From Sphingobacterium cavernae (lineage in GTDB: Bacteria > Bacteroidota > Bacteroidia > Sphingobacteriales > Sphingobacteriaceae), in NCBI RefSeq assembly GCF_008520265.1, contig NZ_VIQM01000051.1:1-32496 (forward strand): a stretch of 32,496 bases of DNA. Reading direction: 5' to 3'. Shown here piece after piece: positions 1-7,423 of this stretch. Position numbers and translations under genes: made by a program. The notes under the pieces were generated by a model that saw nothing but the letters and a program-made list of their open reading frames with translations, did no database searches and was not told the DNA's origin. Every line of letters starts with the position of its first letter. Position 1 is the first letter of the stretch.

Positions 1-152
1 AACATACTAATCAGGTGGTCTTTAGTTGTAAAACGTTTAACGTAACGATCCGAACTGCTTTTTTTTACTGCACTTTTTATGATCTTATCGTCAATTAACG
101 AAATCAGCTGTCCGAAAACAGATTTGCCAGAAAAATAATTACTTTTACTCAT
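1..152 (-). CDS. IS4-family transposase, N-terminal part (cut by window edge)
   Basis: Reading the minus strand from the ATG at 152 gives about 50 residues beginning MSKSNYFSGKSVFGQLISL and containing SDRYVKRFTTKDHLISM. This is the pattern of the N-terminal DUF4372 region of IS4-type DDE transposases (short Met-Ser/Asn-Lys start, a 'VFGQL' helix, then a 'YVKRFTTxDHL' segment). The catalytic DDE domain would lie to the left of the window. The family call rests on recall of this N-terminal pattern, not on catalytic residues, because none are present here. Confidence 0.75.
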   Translation of the reverse strand, partial: MSKSNYFSGKSVFGQLISLIDDKIIKSAVKKSSSDRYVKRFTTKDHLISM

Positions 153-242
153 CGTATTTTTAGTTGTGGTAAACCAAATCTACGATTACTTTAAAGAAGC
201 CAATAAATTGGCTTCTTTTTTTTTACAGATTTTACCGGACAT
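1..242 (-). mobile_element. Left-hand (5') end of an IS4-type insertion sequence
   Basis: The region upstream of the transposase start holds a perfect 12-bp inverted repeat (193-204 / 207-218, core GAAGCCAAT/ATTGGCTTC) followed by a T run. Such a hairpin commonly shields a transposase gene from outside transcription. Just outside it, reading inward from 242 on the minus strand, is TGTCCGGTAAAATCTGT, a plausible terminal inverted repeat. The exact boundary is a guess because the other end is outside the window. Confidence 0.5.
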
Positions 243-279
243 CAGTGATATAATATGCAACTTTTTTTTGCACATTATA

Positions 280-1497
280 TTACTCCTCATTATAATTTAA
301 ATCCTTATCAAAACTTTCTTTAAGTTGCGAGAGTGCAAAGATGGCTATTCCACTTAGCAAGACAAGCGTCACAATAGCTGCTGTAATAATTCCCCATTGA
401 TTTACTAAAAAGCCGTAGAGAATAGTCGATGGAATTAAAGCACCACGTACAAAGTTGGGGGCTGTAGTCGCCACAGTTGCACGGAGATTTGTTCCAAATT
501 GCTCAGCTGCTATGGTCACAAAAGTTGCCCAATACCCTACCCCTAGTCCCATTAGAAATGCCAGCCACATAAATTTATGCTCTGTAATTCCTTCACTCGT
601 CAAATACCAAACTGATGTCAGAATAATCATGATTTGGCATATAAAGACGACTTTCCTGCGTGATTTGAGCCATTGCGCGAGCAGTCCGGCCATAAAATCC
701 CCAACGGAAATACCCAAGTAAGTAAACAAAACACCTTTTCCTGCGCTTAACAAAACTGGCGCACCCAATGCTTTCCCGATTTCAGGAGATTGAGTCACCA
801 ATACTCCTACAACAAACCAAATTGGCAATCCAATACACAGACAATAGATATAGCGTACAATACGTTCTTTGCTAGCAAATAATAGTTTTAAACTTCCCTT
901 TTTAACATGTTCTTGTGTAGCTGTCTTTGCAAATAATCCAGATTCAAACGTGCCGACGCGCATAAATAACAAAAACAAGCCCATTCCGCCGCCGACAAAA
1001 TAAGCCGTACGCCAATCAAACCACTCGGAAACGAAATACGCCAAGATAGCGCCCAATACACCAACGCCAGCCACGATCATCGTACCATAGCCACGTTTAT
1101 TTTTCGGCATACTTTCACTGACCAAAGTAATTCCTGCACCCAGTTCACCTGCCAAACCAATCCCTGCAATAAAACGTATAATCGCATAGGTATTGACATC
1201 TTGCACAAAACCATTGTAAATATTCGCTAAAGAATACATCAAAATCGAGCCAAACAACACTTTGATGCGCCCATATTTATCGGCTATAACACCCCAAATC
1301 AATCCACCTAACAACAAGCCTCCCATCTGCATATTTAAGACAAATTCGCCTTTGCTGCGCATGAGTTCTTCGGGCACACCGATGTCTTGAAAAGATTTAA
1401 TCCGTACAATAGAAAATATAATGAGGTCGTAAATATCGACGAAGTAGCCAAGTGCGGCTACGGTAACCAACAAAGCGACGTTGCTTTTTCCTTCCAT
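280..1497 (-). CDS. MFS transporter
   Basis: A protein of about 405 residues with roughly 12 hydrophobic segments, fitting the major facilitator superfamily of inner-membrane secondary transporters. The signature loop between helices 2 and 3 is visible as GVIADKYGRIKVLFG (family pattern G-x3-D-x-x-G-R-x-x). A helix-4/5 region, FIAGIGLAGELGAG, resembles metabolite:H+ symporter and sugar-porter-like members. I chose the ATG at 1497 (MEGKSNVALL), which places the first helix directly after a short polar N-terminus; an ATG at 1530 would add 11 hydrophobic residues with no clear role. The substrate cannot be told. It is divergent from the DUF4442 gene at 1600 and lies next to an IS4 end. Confidence 0.85.
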   Translation of the reverse strand: MEGKSNVALLVTVAALGYFVDIYDLIIFSIVRIKSFQDIGVPEELMRSKGEFVLNMQMGGLLLGGLIWGVIADKYGRIKVLFGSILMYSLANIYNGFVQDVNTYAIIRFIAGIGLAGELGAGITLVSESMPKNKRGYGTMIVAGVGVLGAILAYFVSEWFDWRTAYFVGGGMGLFLLFMRVGTFESGLFAKTATQEHVKKGSLKLLFASKERIVRYIYCLCIGLPIWFVVGVLVTQSPEIGKALGAPVLLSAGKGVLFTYLGISVGDFMAGLLAQWLKSRRKVVFICQIMIILTSVWYLTSEGITEHKFMWLAFLMGLGVGYWATFVTIAAEQFGTNLRATVATTAPNFVRGALIPSTILYGFLVNQWGIITAAIVTLVLLSGIAIFALSQLKESFDKDLNYNEE

Positions 1498-1599
1498 GAT
1501 TAGGTTAATTAGAACCGAAAGATAGCACACATAATTATTTTAAACAACATATTGCGGATATTTGACGATTGTCCTTGCAATTAATCGTAATTTTGCCAC

Positions 1600-2112
1600 A
1601 TGAAATTATCGCCATCAAGTCTTAAGTGGGTTTTGCGTACATATCCTCCATTTGTGTTTCAGCGCATCTGGGTGAAGAAAATATACGACAATTTTAGAGG
1701 TGCAGAGGTTAAGATTTACAAAAGCTTTTTGAATATCAATTCCAACAAAACAGTTTTTGGAGGAACGATTTTCTCTGCATTAGATCCTATGCATTCTATA
1801 TTATTGGATCAATTATTCAAGCAGAAAGGTCTCAAAAAAACAGTAGCCTGGTTGAAATCAGCGAAAATTGATTATTTAAAACCTGGAACTACGGATTTAA
1901 CTTACCGCATTCAATTGGATGAAGATGAGATCAATGAAGCTTTTGAAACAATTAAAGAAAACGGTAAGGTAATTAAAACTTTTACCACTGAAGTCTTTGA
2001 TATGAAAGGTGTAAAATGTGCGGTTTGCCAAAATGAAATTTATATCCGAGATTTGACATTTGACTTTAGCAAACTAAAGCATTTACACAGAGAAAAAATT
2101 AAAACAGCATAA
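1600..2112 (+). CDS. DUF4442 hotdog-fold protein (putative thioesterase-like)
   Basis: A 170-residue protein. The stretch YPPFVFQRIWVKKIYDNFRG followed by NKTVFGGTIFSALDPMHSILL matches the DUF4442 family, which adopts the hotdog fold of acyl-CoA thioesterases; F-G-G-x-x-F-S-x-x-D-P is the best conserved segment. The biochemical role is not established for this branch. A TAATTTTG box at 1588-1595 lies only 5 bases before the ATG, so the mRNA may be nearly leaderless. Eleven bases separate it from the next lipoprotein gene, and the four genes to 3627 probably form one transcript. Confidence 0.75.
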   Translation: MKLSPSSLKWVLRTYPPFVFQRIWVKKIYDNFRGAEVKIYKSFLNINSNKTVFGGTIFSALDPMHSILLDQLFKQKGLKKTVAWLKSAKIDYLKPGTTDLTYRIQLDEDEINEAFETIKENGKVIKTFTTEVFDMKGVKCAVCQNEIYIRDLTFDFSKLKHLHREKIKTA

Positions 2113-2123
2113 ACTGTACACGT

Positions 2124-2552
2124 ATGAAAAAAATTATTCTAGCAGCATTTTTTGGCTTTGCATTATTAAGCAGTTGTCAACAACAATCCACAAAAGATGC
2201 CACGGAACACCAGCAATTCGCAGATGAAGCAATCAAAATTCATGATGAGATTATGCCACAGATTTCAAGCTTTGATCGTGCGACATTGAAAATTGATTCT
2301 ATCTTAGAAAATCTATCTAGTCTAGCACAAAAGGATACAAGCTTGGATACGGCAGTAGTGAAATCAGATTTAGAAGTCTTGAAAAAAAATCTTGAAGATG
2401 CTACGGATAATATGATGACTTGGATGAGAGATTACGCGCCTGACAGCACGGATATTGCTTATCAAAAAGCAGAAATTGAAAAAGTAAAAATCATGAAGAA
2501 ACAATTTGAAGATGTTTCTTTAGAAAGCAATACAAAATTGGGTAAATTTTAA
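2124..2552 (+). CDS. Small lipoprotein of unknown function
   Basis: A 142-residue protein starting MKKIILAAFFGFALLSSC, a clear type II signal peptide with lipobox LLSSC (lipidated Cys at residue 18). The mature part is charged and predicted helical, with many Glu, Lys and Asp and no motif I can name. Similar lipoproteins often sit upstream of SCO1 and cytochrome c genes in Sphingobacteria, which suggests an envelope role tied to respiration, but that is inference from position. It lies 6 bases before the SCO1-like gene. Confidence 0.8.
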   Translation: MKKIILAAFFGFALLSSCQQQSTKDATEHQQFADEAIKIHDEIMPQISSFDRATLKIDSILENLSSLAQKDTSLDTAVVKSDLEVLKKNLEDATDNMMTWMRDYAPDSTDIAYQKAEIEKVKIMKKQFEDVSLESNTKLGKF

Positions 2553-2558
2553 TACAAT

Positions 2559-3194
2559 ATGGTAAGAAATGTTTTAGCTTTAGCTGCCGCTTCTCTTGTT
2601 TTTTTAGCTTGTGAATCTAATTCAAAAAAATTACCGATCATCGGCGATCGCGATACTGTAGAGAAAGTTGTTGATGGAAAAACGGTGATTGACACTATTT
2701 ATCCAACGATTCCAAGTTTTGAATTTTTGAATCAAGATAGTGTTCTGATAAGTGACAAAAACTTCGACAACAAGATTTATGTAGCTAACTTTTTCTTTAC
2801 CCACTGCCCAAGTATTTGCCCTACCATGCAACGCAATTTGCTGAAGGCATACACAAAATACAAAGGAAATGAAGGCGTTTCTTTCTTGTCACATAGTATA
2901 GATTTCAAGCATGACCATCCACATGTGTTGAAATCTTACGCAATTAAATTGGGGGTTGACAACGATCAATGGCAATTTGTTAACGGCTCTAAAGCTGACA
3001 TTTATGGTATTTCAGATAAGTATTTAGTTTTCACAAAAGAAGACGAAAATGTAGCTGGTGGCTATGATCATTCGGGTTATTTGGTTTTGATTGATCACAA
3101 TAAACACATTCGCGGCGTCTATGATGGTACAAGTGAAGAAGAGACGGAAAAACTATTAAAAGATATGGATATCTTATTAGCAGAATATAAATAG
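2559..3194 (+). CDS. SCO1/SenC family copper chaperone lipoprotein
   Basis: A 211-residue thioredoxin-fold protein of the SCO1/SenC/PrrC family, which delivers copper to, or reduces, the CuA site of cytochrome c oxidase. The copper-binding CxxxC is at Cys83 and Cys87 (FFFTHCPSICPTM), and the distal conserved His is at 171 (GGYDHSGYL). The N-terminus MVRNVLALAAASLVFLAC is a lipoprotein signal with Cys18. It ends one base before the cytochrome c gene begins, so the two are almost certainly co-transcribed, which fits a shared role in respiratory copper and electron transfer at the periplasmic face. Confidence 0.92.
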   Translation: MVRNVLALAAASLVFLACESNSKKLPIIGDRDTVEKVVDGKTVIDTIYPTIPSFEFLNQDSVLISDKNFDNKIYVANFFFTHCPSICPTMQRNLLKAYTKYKGNEGVSFLSHSIDFKHDHPHVLKSYAIKLGVDNDQWQFVNGSKADIYGISDKYLVFTKEDENVAGGYDHSGYLVLIDHNKHIRGVYDGTSEEETEKLLKDMDILLAEYK

Positions 3195-3195
3195 A

Positions 3196-3627
3196 ATGAA
3201 AATTATTTATACTCTGCTTATTTTTGGCTTGATGATAATTGGATTTTCGCAATTATCATCTTGTCATAATAACAACTTAAATATTCAGACAGCGCAGTAT
3301 GCTGTCAATGGACAGAAGCTTTACCGCGCACATTGCCAAAATTGTCACGGTGCTAAGGGTGAAGGTCTTGGCAAATTATACCCACCATTGACCGATCAAA
3401 AATACCTTAGCGAAAACAGAAATAAACTTGCTAGCTTTATCAAGAACGGTTTATCTGGTGAGATAGTTGTGAATGGCGAGATATACAACCAAGCTATGCC
3501 AGCGAATCCTACACTTACCGATTTAGATATTGCCTATATTCTTACTTACGTCACGACACATTTTGGTGATTCTGACTCCACCTTTACCCAAGAAGAAGTT
3601 GCTCAGGGATTGAAAGATTATAAATAA
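3196..3627 (+). CDS. Monohaem cytochrome c lipoprotein
   Basis: A 143-residue protein with a lipoprotein signal ending in LSSC (Cys23). The haem attachment motif CQNCH lies at residues 47-51 in the context YRAHCQNCHGAKGEGLG, and the likely axial Met is in NQAMPANP (Met101). This is a class I c-type cytochrome domain of standard length, anchored to a membrane and facing the periplasm. It directly follows the SCO1-like gene, which supports a role as an electron carrier to a terminal oxidase. The end of the protein (ITYVTTHFG-like helix, then EEVAQGL) matches the C-terminal helix of the family. Confidence 0.92.
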   Translation: MKIIYTLLIFGLMIIGFSQLSSCHNNNLNIQTAQYAVNGQKLYRAHCQNCHGAKGEGLGKLYPPLTDQKYLSENRNKLASFIKNGLSGEIVVNGEIYNQAMPANPTLTDLDIAYILTYVTTHFGDSDSTFTQEEVAQGLKDYK

Positions 3628-3684
3628 ATAAAATTCTTTTAATTAAAAAATTACTAATTTTAGTAACATACCTAAAATTATGAT

Positions 3685-4107
3685 ATGATTATTAAAAGAA
3701 AGAAATGATCTGTTTAATATAATGTTTTTATAGGTATAGCAATTACATCTTTAATTACTTTTACAACTCTTGAAGATGGTGGAGGTTTTGACCTGTATTA
3801 TATAATTTTTTGCTTTCTTGCTGTATATAATCTTACACTAGCTGTTTACAACTGGAAAACACCCTTAATTACCTTAGGCAATGATAATATTACATTTTAT
3901 TCCTTCCCAAATAAAAAAACAATACATCAAAGTAAAGACTTAACCATAAAATACAGCGCTGGTGATTATGTATTTATAACTAAAACCAAGAGTATTTACA
4001 AGATTACCAAATCTAATATTCCTAATAATCAACTACATGGATTCGAAGAAAGAATAAATAACTTAATAAATAGGACTACTGTTGTCAATAATTTAGTTAC
4101 GTTATAA
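3685..4107 (+). pseudogene. Broken or start-less gene, membrane-anchored small protein
   Basis: From about 3733 to the stop at 4105-4107 there is an open frame of about 124 codons whose composition looks like real protein: GIAITSLITF, a hydrophobic stretch DLYYIIFCFLAVYNLTLAV, then a polar part containing NDNITFYSFPNKKT and GFEERINNLINR. It has no ATG. An ATG in the same frame at 3685 (MIIKRKK) is cut off by TGA at 3706 and TAA at 3715. The topology (basic start, two helices, a beta-rich tail) recalls small bacterial PH-like membrane proteins. Two nonsense changes or paired frameshifts would explain the state. I cannot exclude an unusual start codon. Confidence 0.5.
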
Positions 4108-4114
4108 AATAAAG

Positions 4115-4147
4115 AAAGGTTTTCAAACGGGGAGAATGAAAACCTTT
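4115..4147 (+). terminator. Perfect 11-bp hairpin, terminator-like
   Basis: AAAGGTTTTCA at 4115-4125 pairs perfectly with TGAAAACCTTT at 4137-4147 around an 11-base loop. It sits 8 bases after the stop of the broken gene at 4107 and well before the tetR start. The U tract is only three bases long, so it may be a weak terminator or an RNA-end stabiliser. Confidence 0.55.
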
Positions 4148-4305
4148 ACTAACCAATTATAAACCTAAATTATGATAGTACAAATATAAGTGTAATCTTT
4201 ACACTATGCAAGCGTTTTCGTTGTTTTAACAATTATTTAACACTAGAACTTAAATAGGTCTTTTAATATAACAAGAATTTGACATTCGGGCGTATTTACA
4301 ATCCT

Positions 4306-4313
4306 TACATTTG
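4306..4313 (+). promoter_or_regulatory. Bacteroidota -7 box before the tetR-efflux operon
   Basis: TACATTTG matches the TAnnTTTG -7 consensus of the Bacteroidota housekeeping sigma factor. It ends 7 bases before the ATG at 4321. A TTTG at 4278-4281 lies 24 bases upstream, longer than the usual 19-20, so the -33 element is uncertain. The position favours the start at 4321 over one at 4279, which would lie upstream of this box. Confidence 0.55.
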
Positions 4314-4320
4314 CAACCGA

Positions 4321-4905
4321 ATGAACGTTCAATTTACAGATAAAATAGACAGTATCTTTAAGAGCACTTTGCATCTTATAAAAGATAATGGTTTTCACGG
4401 CACACCCATGAGCCAGATTGCCAAACACGCCGATGTTGCCATTGGTACCATTTACCATTATTTCCCATCCAAAGATGAACTAATACTCGCGCTATTTGAA
4501 TATTGCAGAAAAGAACTGTATTCATACATATTCAAACATGTAAATCAAGACATGACTTACAAAGAGCAGTTCTATTCGGTATTTAGAAGCTTTAGCATGT
4601 TTCATATTCATCAACGTGAATATTCATGTTTTTTCGAACAGTTTTACAATTCCCCTTACAACGCCATGTTGCGAGCAAAAGAATCCGAAGATGGTCCATA
4701 TGCGCAGAATACCTTTATGGATTTTTTAAGACGTGGAATTGAGGAAAACTTCATCAAACCATTGGACGAGAAAATAATCTGCGCAGCATATATTGGTGCA
4801 GCCATCACCTACGCAAAAACTATTGTGTATGGTAAAACAGAACATAATGAACAACAATTAACAGATTTGATTGACATCATCTGGACTGGAATAAAAAACA
4901 ATTAG
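4321..4905 (+). CDS. TetR/AcrR family regulator of the efflux operon
   Basis: A 194-residue protein beginning MNVQFTDKIDSIF. The N-terminal helix-turn-helix is clear: GFHGTPMSQIAKHADVAIGTIYHYFPSKDELILALF, with the family hallmark GTIYxYFxSKxEL at about residues 44-56. The C-terminal helical domain would bind an inducer. The start at 4321 was chosen because a promoter-like box lies just before it and the extra upstream residues (starting MTFGRIYNP) are not family-like. It is the first gene of the operon, 5 bases before the outer-membrane channel gene, so it most likely represses this pump operon including itself. Confidence 0.9.
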   Translation: MNVQFTDKIDSIFKSTLHLIKDNGFHGTPMSQIAKHADVAIGTIYHYFPSKDELILALFEYCRKELYSYIFKHVNQDMTYKEQFYSVFRSFSMFHIHQREYSCFFEQFYNSPYNAMLRAKESEDGPYAQNTFMDFLRRGIEENFIKPLDEKIICAAYIGAAITYAKTIVYGKTEHNEQQLTDLIDIIWTGIKNN

Positions 4906-4910
4906 TTACT

Positions 4911-6236
4911 ATGAAATATAGATTTAAATATCTTCTTCCCCTTTTATTATGTGCTCTTTCGGGCTCGGCGCTAGCGCAGTCGACCACAGAATTAGGAAAT
5001 AACGCGACGCTAGATGATTTGATTGATTATGCTTTGCGAAACAAAATCGAACTCAAACAAGCGCAATTGGATAAAGAAATAGGCGAAAAAGAAATCGCTT
5101 CTGCCCTTTCCGGTTGGTTGCCACAAATTAATGCCACGGGTAGTTATGCCCATACCATTCAGATTCCGACAGTTAATATTGGCGGGAATGACGTTAAAAT
5201 GGGACAAAAAAATAATAGTGCCTTGACATTTCAAGCCGAACAATCTATAATTAGCCCTCAACTTTTTCAAGCATCCAGAGCTTCTAAATTTGTACGCGAA
5301 AGAAATGACTTGAATGTAGAAAGCACTAAAATAAATACGATCGTGGATGTGAGTAAAGCCTATTACGACATCTTGACGAGCGAGGAACAGATTAAAATTA
5401 TCAGTGAAAATATAGCACGCTTAGAGCGTCAATTGACAGAAGCTAGTTCGCGCTATGAAGTAGGTTTGGTGGATAAAACCGATTTCAAAAGAGCGCAAAT
5501 TTCATTAAACAATGCTAAAGCAAGTTTAAAATCTGCCATAGAGAATCGTAAGTTTAAATATGATTTCCTTAAATCCATTTTAAATATTCCTACCCAAGAA
5601 AATGTGTCCTTGTCTTTTGCTAACCAAAGCATGGAAAGTAATATTTTATTGGATACAGCAGAACTTTTACAAGTTGCTAATAGAGTAGAATTTAAGCAAA
5701 TCCAAAATTTGCAGGAAATTCAAAAACTGAATACGCAATACCAAAAGTGGAATTTCTTACCACGATTGAATGCTTATGCAAATTACGGTTTGAATTATCG
5801 AAATAATGATTTTTCGAATTTGTATAATGACAATATCCCTTCTTCAAATGTAGGTCTGAGTTTGTCTGTTCCAATTTTTCAAGGTGGCAAGCGTATTCAC
5901 GAAATCCGCAAATCCGAATTGCAAGAAGCGCGTTTAGAATTGGATTTACAGAATTTAGAAAATCAAATCAGTGCACAATATTCCGCAGCGATGGCTTCTT
6001 ACCGTGCCAATATGAACGAATGGCGTAACGCAAAAGGTAATATGGAACTTTCGGAAGAAGTCTACAATACCATCAAATTGCAATACGACGCAGGCGTCAA
6101 AACTTACTTGGAGTTGATGACGGCTGAAACAGACTTAAAAACTGCACAATTAAACTACTTGAATGCCTTATACGCTGTATTAGTTAGCAAACTAGATATT
6201 CAAAAAGCGTTGGGAACTGTAAATACAACAAATTAA
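4911..6236 (+). CDS. TolC-like outer membrane efflux channel
   Basis: A 441-residue outer membrane factor protein. It starts with a Sec signal peptide (hydrophobic core LLPLLLCALSGSALA, cleavage after ALA-Q). Two repeats of a long helical, coiled-coil pattern follow (for example IKIISENIARLERQL and LELDLQNLENQISAQY), separated by short porin-like segments (GLSLSVPIFQGGKRIHEI), the typical pattern of the OEP/TolC family. It would form the exit duct for the adaptor and pump encoded directly downstream. The stop is 28 bases from the adaptor start. Confidence 0.93.
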   Translation: MKYRFKYLLPLLLCALSGSALAQSTTELGNNATLDDLIDYALRNKIELKQAQLDKEIGEKEIASALSGWLPQINATGSYAHTIQIPTVNIGGNDVKMGQKNNSALTFQAEQSIISPQLFQASRASKFVRERNDLNVESTKINTIVDVSKAYYDILTSEEQIKIISENIARLERQLTEASSRYEVGLVDKTDFKRAQISLNNAKASLKSAIENRKFKYDFLKSILNIPTQENVSLSFANQSMESNILLDTAELLQVANRVEFKQIQNLQEIQKLNTQYQKWNFLPRLNAYANYGLNYRNNDFSNLYNDNIPSSNVGLSLSVPIFQGGKRIHEIRKSELQEARLELDLQNLENQISAQYSAAMASYRANMNEWRNAKGNMELSEEVYNTIKLQYDAGVKTYLELMTAETDLKTAQLNYLNALYAVLVSKLDIQKALGTVNTTN

Positions 6237-6264
6237 AACAACCTACTTAGACTATATACACACA

Positions 6265-7395
6265 ATGAATAAAACGCAATTATTTTCGGCTTTAGTAATA
6301 AGTTCAGGATTGTTAGCACAATCTTGTAATTCGAATGACAACAAACAACAAGCTGCCCAAGCGCAGCAAGCAGATATGGCTACACCTGTAAGTACAGCTG
6401 TAGTGAGTAAAGAAATTGTCACAGGGATTAAAGGCTATCCAGCAAGCGTAGTTGCATTGCAAGAAACAGAAATTCGTGCAGAAGTAACGGGATATATTAC
6501 AAATATTTATGTAGCAGATGGCGCTTTTGTAAACAAAGGCCAACGTCTCTATGAGATCGATCGTACACGCTACCAAGCTGCAGTAGACCAAGCGAAAGCG
6601 AATTTGGCTATTGCAAAAGCAAATTTAGAACGCGTTCAAAAAGATTTGCAACGTTACCAAACCTTAGCAGAGAAAGATGCGATTGCTAAACAAACATTAG
6701 ATTATGCATTCACGGATGTGAACAACCAAAAAGCACAAGTGCAGGCAGCAGAAGCGGCTTTGACGATGGCGCAAACTAACTTACAACGTTCGGTGATTAC
6801 AGCTCCATTCTCGGGTAGTGTTGGCATTTCACAAGTAAGAAACGGTGCTTTGGTAAGTGCGGGTTCTACGCTATTAAATACGATTTCATCGACAAATCCT
6901 ATCGCTGTAGAGTTTCAAATCAATGAAAGAGATATTGCGGAATTCACAAAATTGCAATCAAACGCTTCAGGTTCTGAAATCTATGCGAGCTTACCTGATG
7001 GATCACGTTATGCCGAACCAGGTCGTATTTCTACTATTGACCGTGCGGTAGATAGCCAAACAGGTACATTGAAAGTACGTGCATCTTTTGCAAATAATGT
7101 GAACACGCTTCGCGCAGGAATGAATACTACGTTGAATGTAGCGAGCACTTCTGCGCAAGAGGAAATTGTGATTCCTTACAAAGCAGTATTTGAACAATTG
7201 GGTGTATTCAACGTGTATACAGTTAATGATAGCAGTAAGGTAGAATTGAAACAAGTGAGCCTTGGTAATAAAATCGAGAACAAAGTAGTGATTACTTCTG
7301 GTCTTGAGGCAGGTCAAAAAATAGTCTTAGATGGTGCTGCTGCATTACGTCCAGGGACGAAAGTATCCGAAGCTCCAGTTACAAACAAACAATAA
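6265..7395 (+). CDS. RND efflux periplasmic adaptor (membrane fusion lipoprotein)
   Basis: A 376-residue AcrA/MexA-type adaptor. The lipobox is LLAQSC (Cys21). The lipoyl half-motifs are visible as VTGYITNIYVADGAFVNKGQRLYEID and VITAPFSGSVGISQVRNGALV, flanking an alpha-hairpin of coiled coil (AKANLAIAKANLERVQKDLQRYQ, then KAQVQAAEAALTMAQTNLQ). The beta-barrel and membrane-proximal regions follow. It would sit in the periplasm and link the inner-membrane pump to the TolC-like channel. Gene order channel-adaptor-pump is common in Bacteroidota. Confidence 0.94.
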   Translation: MNKTQLFSALVISSGLLAQSCNSNDNKQQAAQAQQADMATPVSTAVVSKEIVTGIKGYPASVVALQETEIRAEVTGYITNIYVADGAFVNKGQRLYEIDRTRYQAAVDQAKANLAIAKANLERVQKDLQRYQTLAEKDAIAKQTLDYAFTDVNNQKAQVQAAEAALTMAQTNLQRSVITAPFSGSVGISQVRNGALVSAGSTLLNTISSTNPIAVEFQINERDIAEFTKLQSNASGSEIYASLPDGSRYAEPGRISTIDRAVDSQTGTLKVRASFANNVNTLRAGMNTTLNVASTSAQEEIVIPYKAVFEQLGVFNVYTVNDSSKVELKQVSLGNKIENKVVITSGLEAGQKIVLDGAAALRPGTKVSEAPVTNKQ

Positions 7396-7423
7396 TATTT
7401 GCCAAAACTTTAAATAAAGAAGA

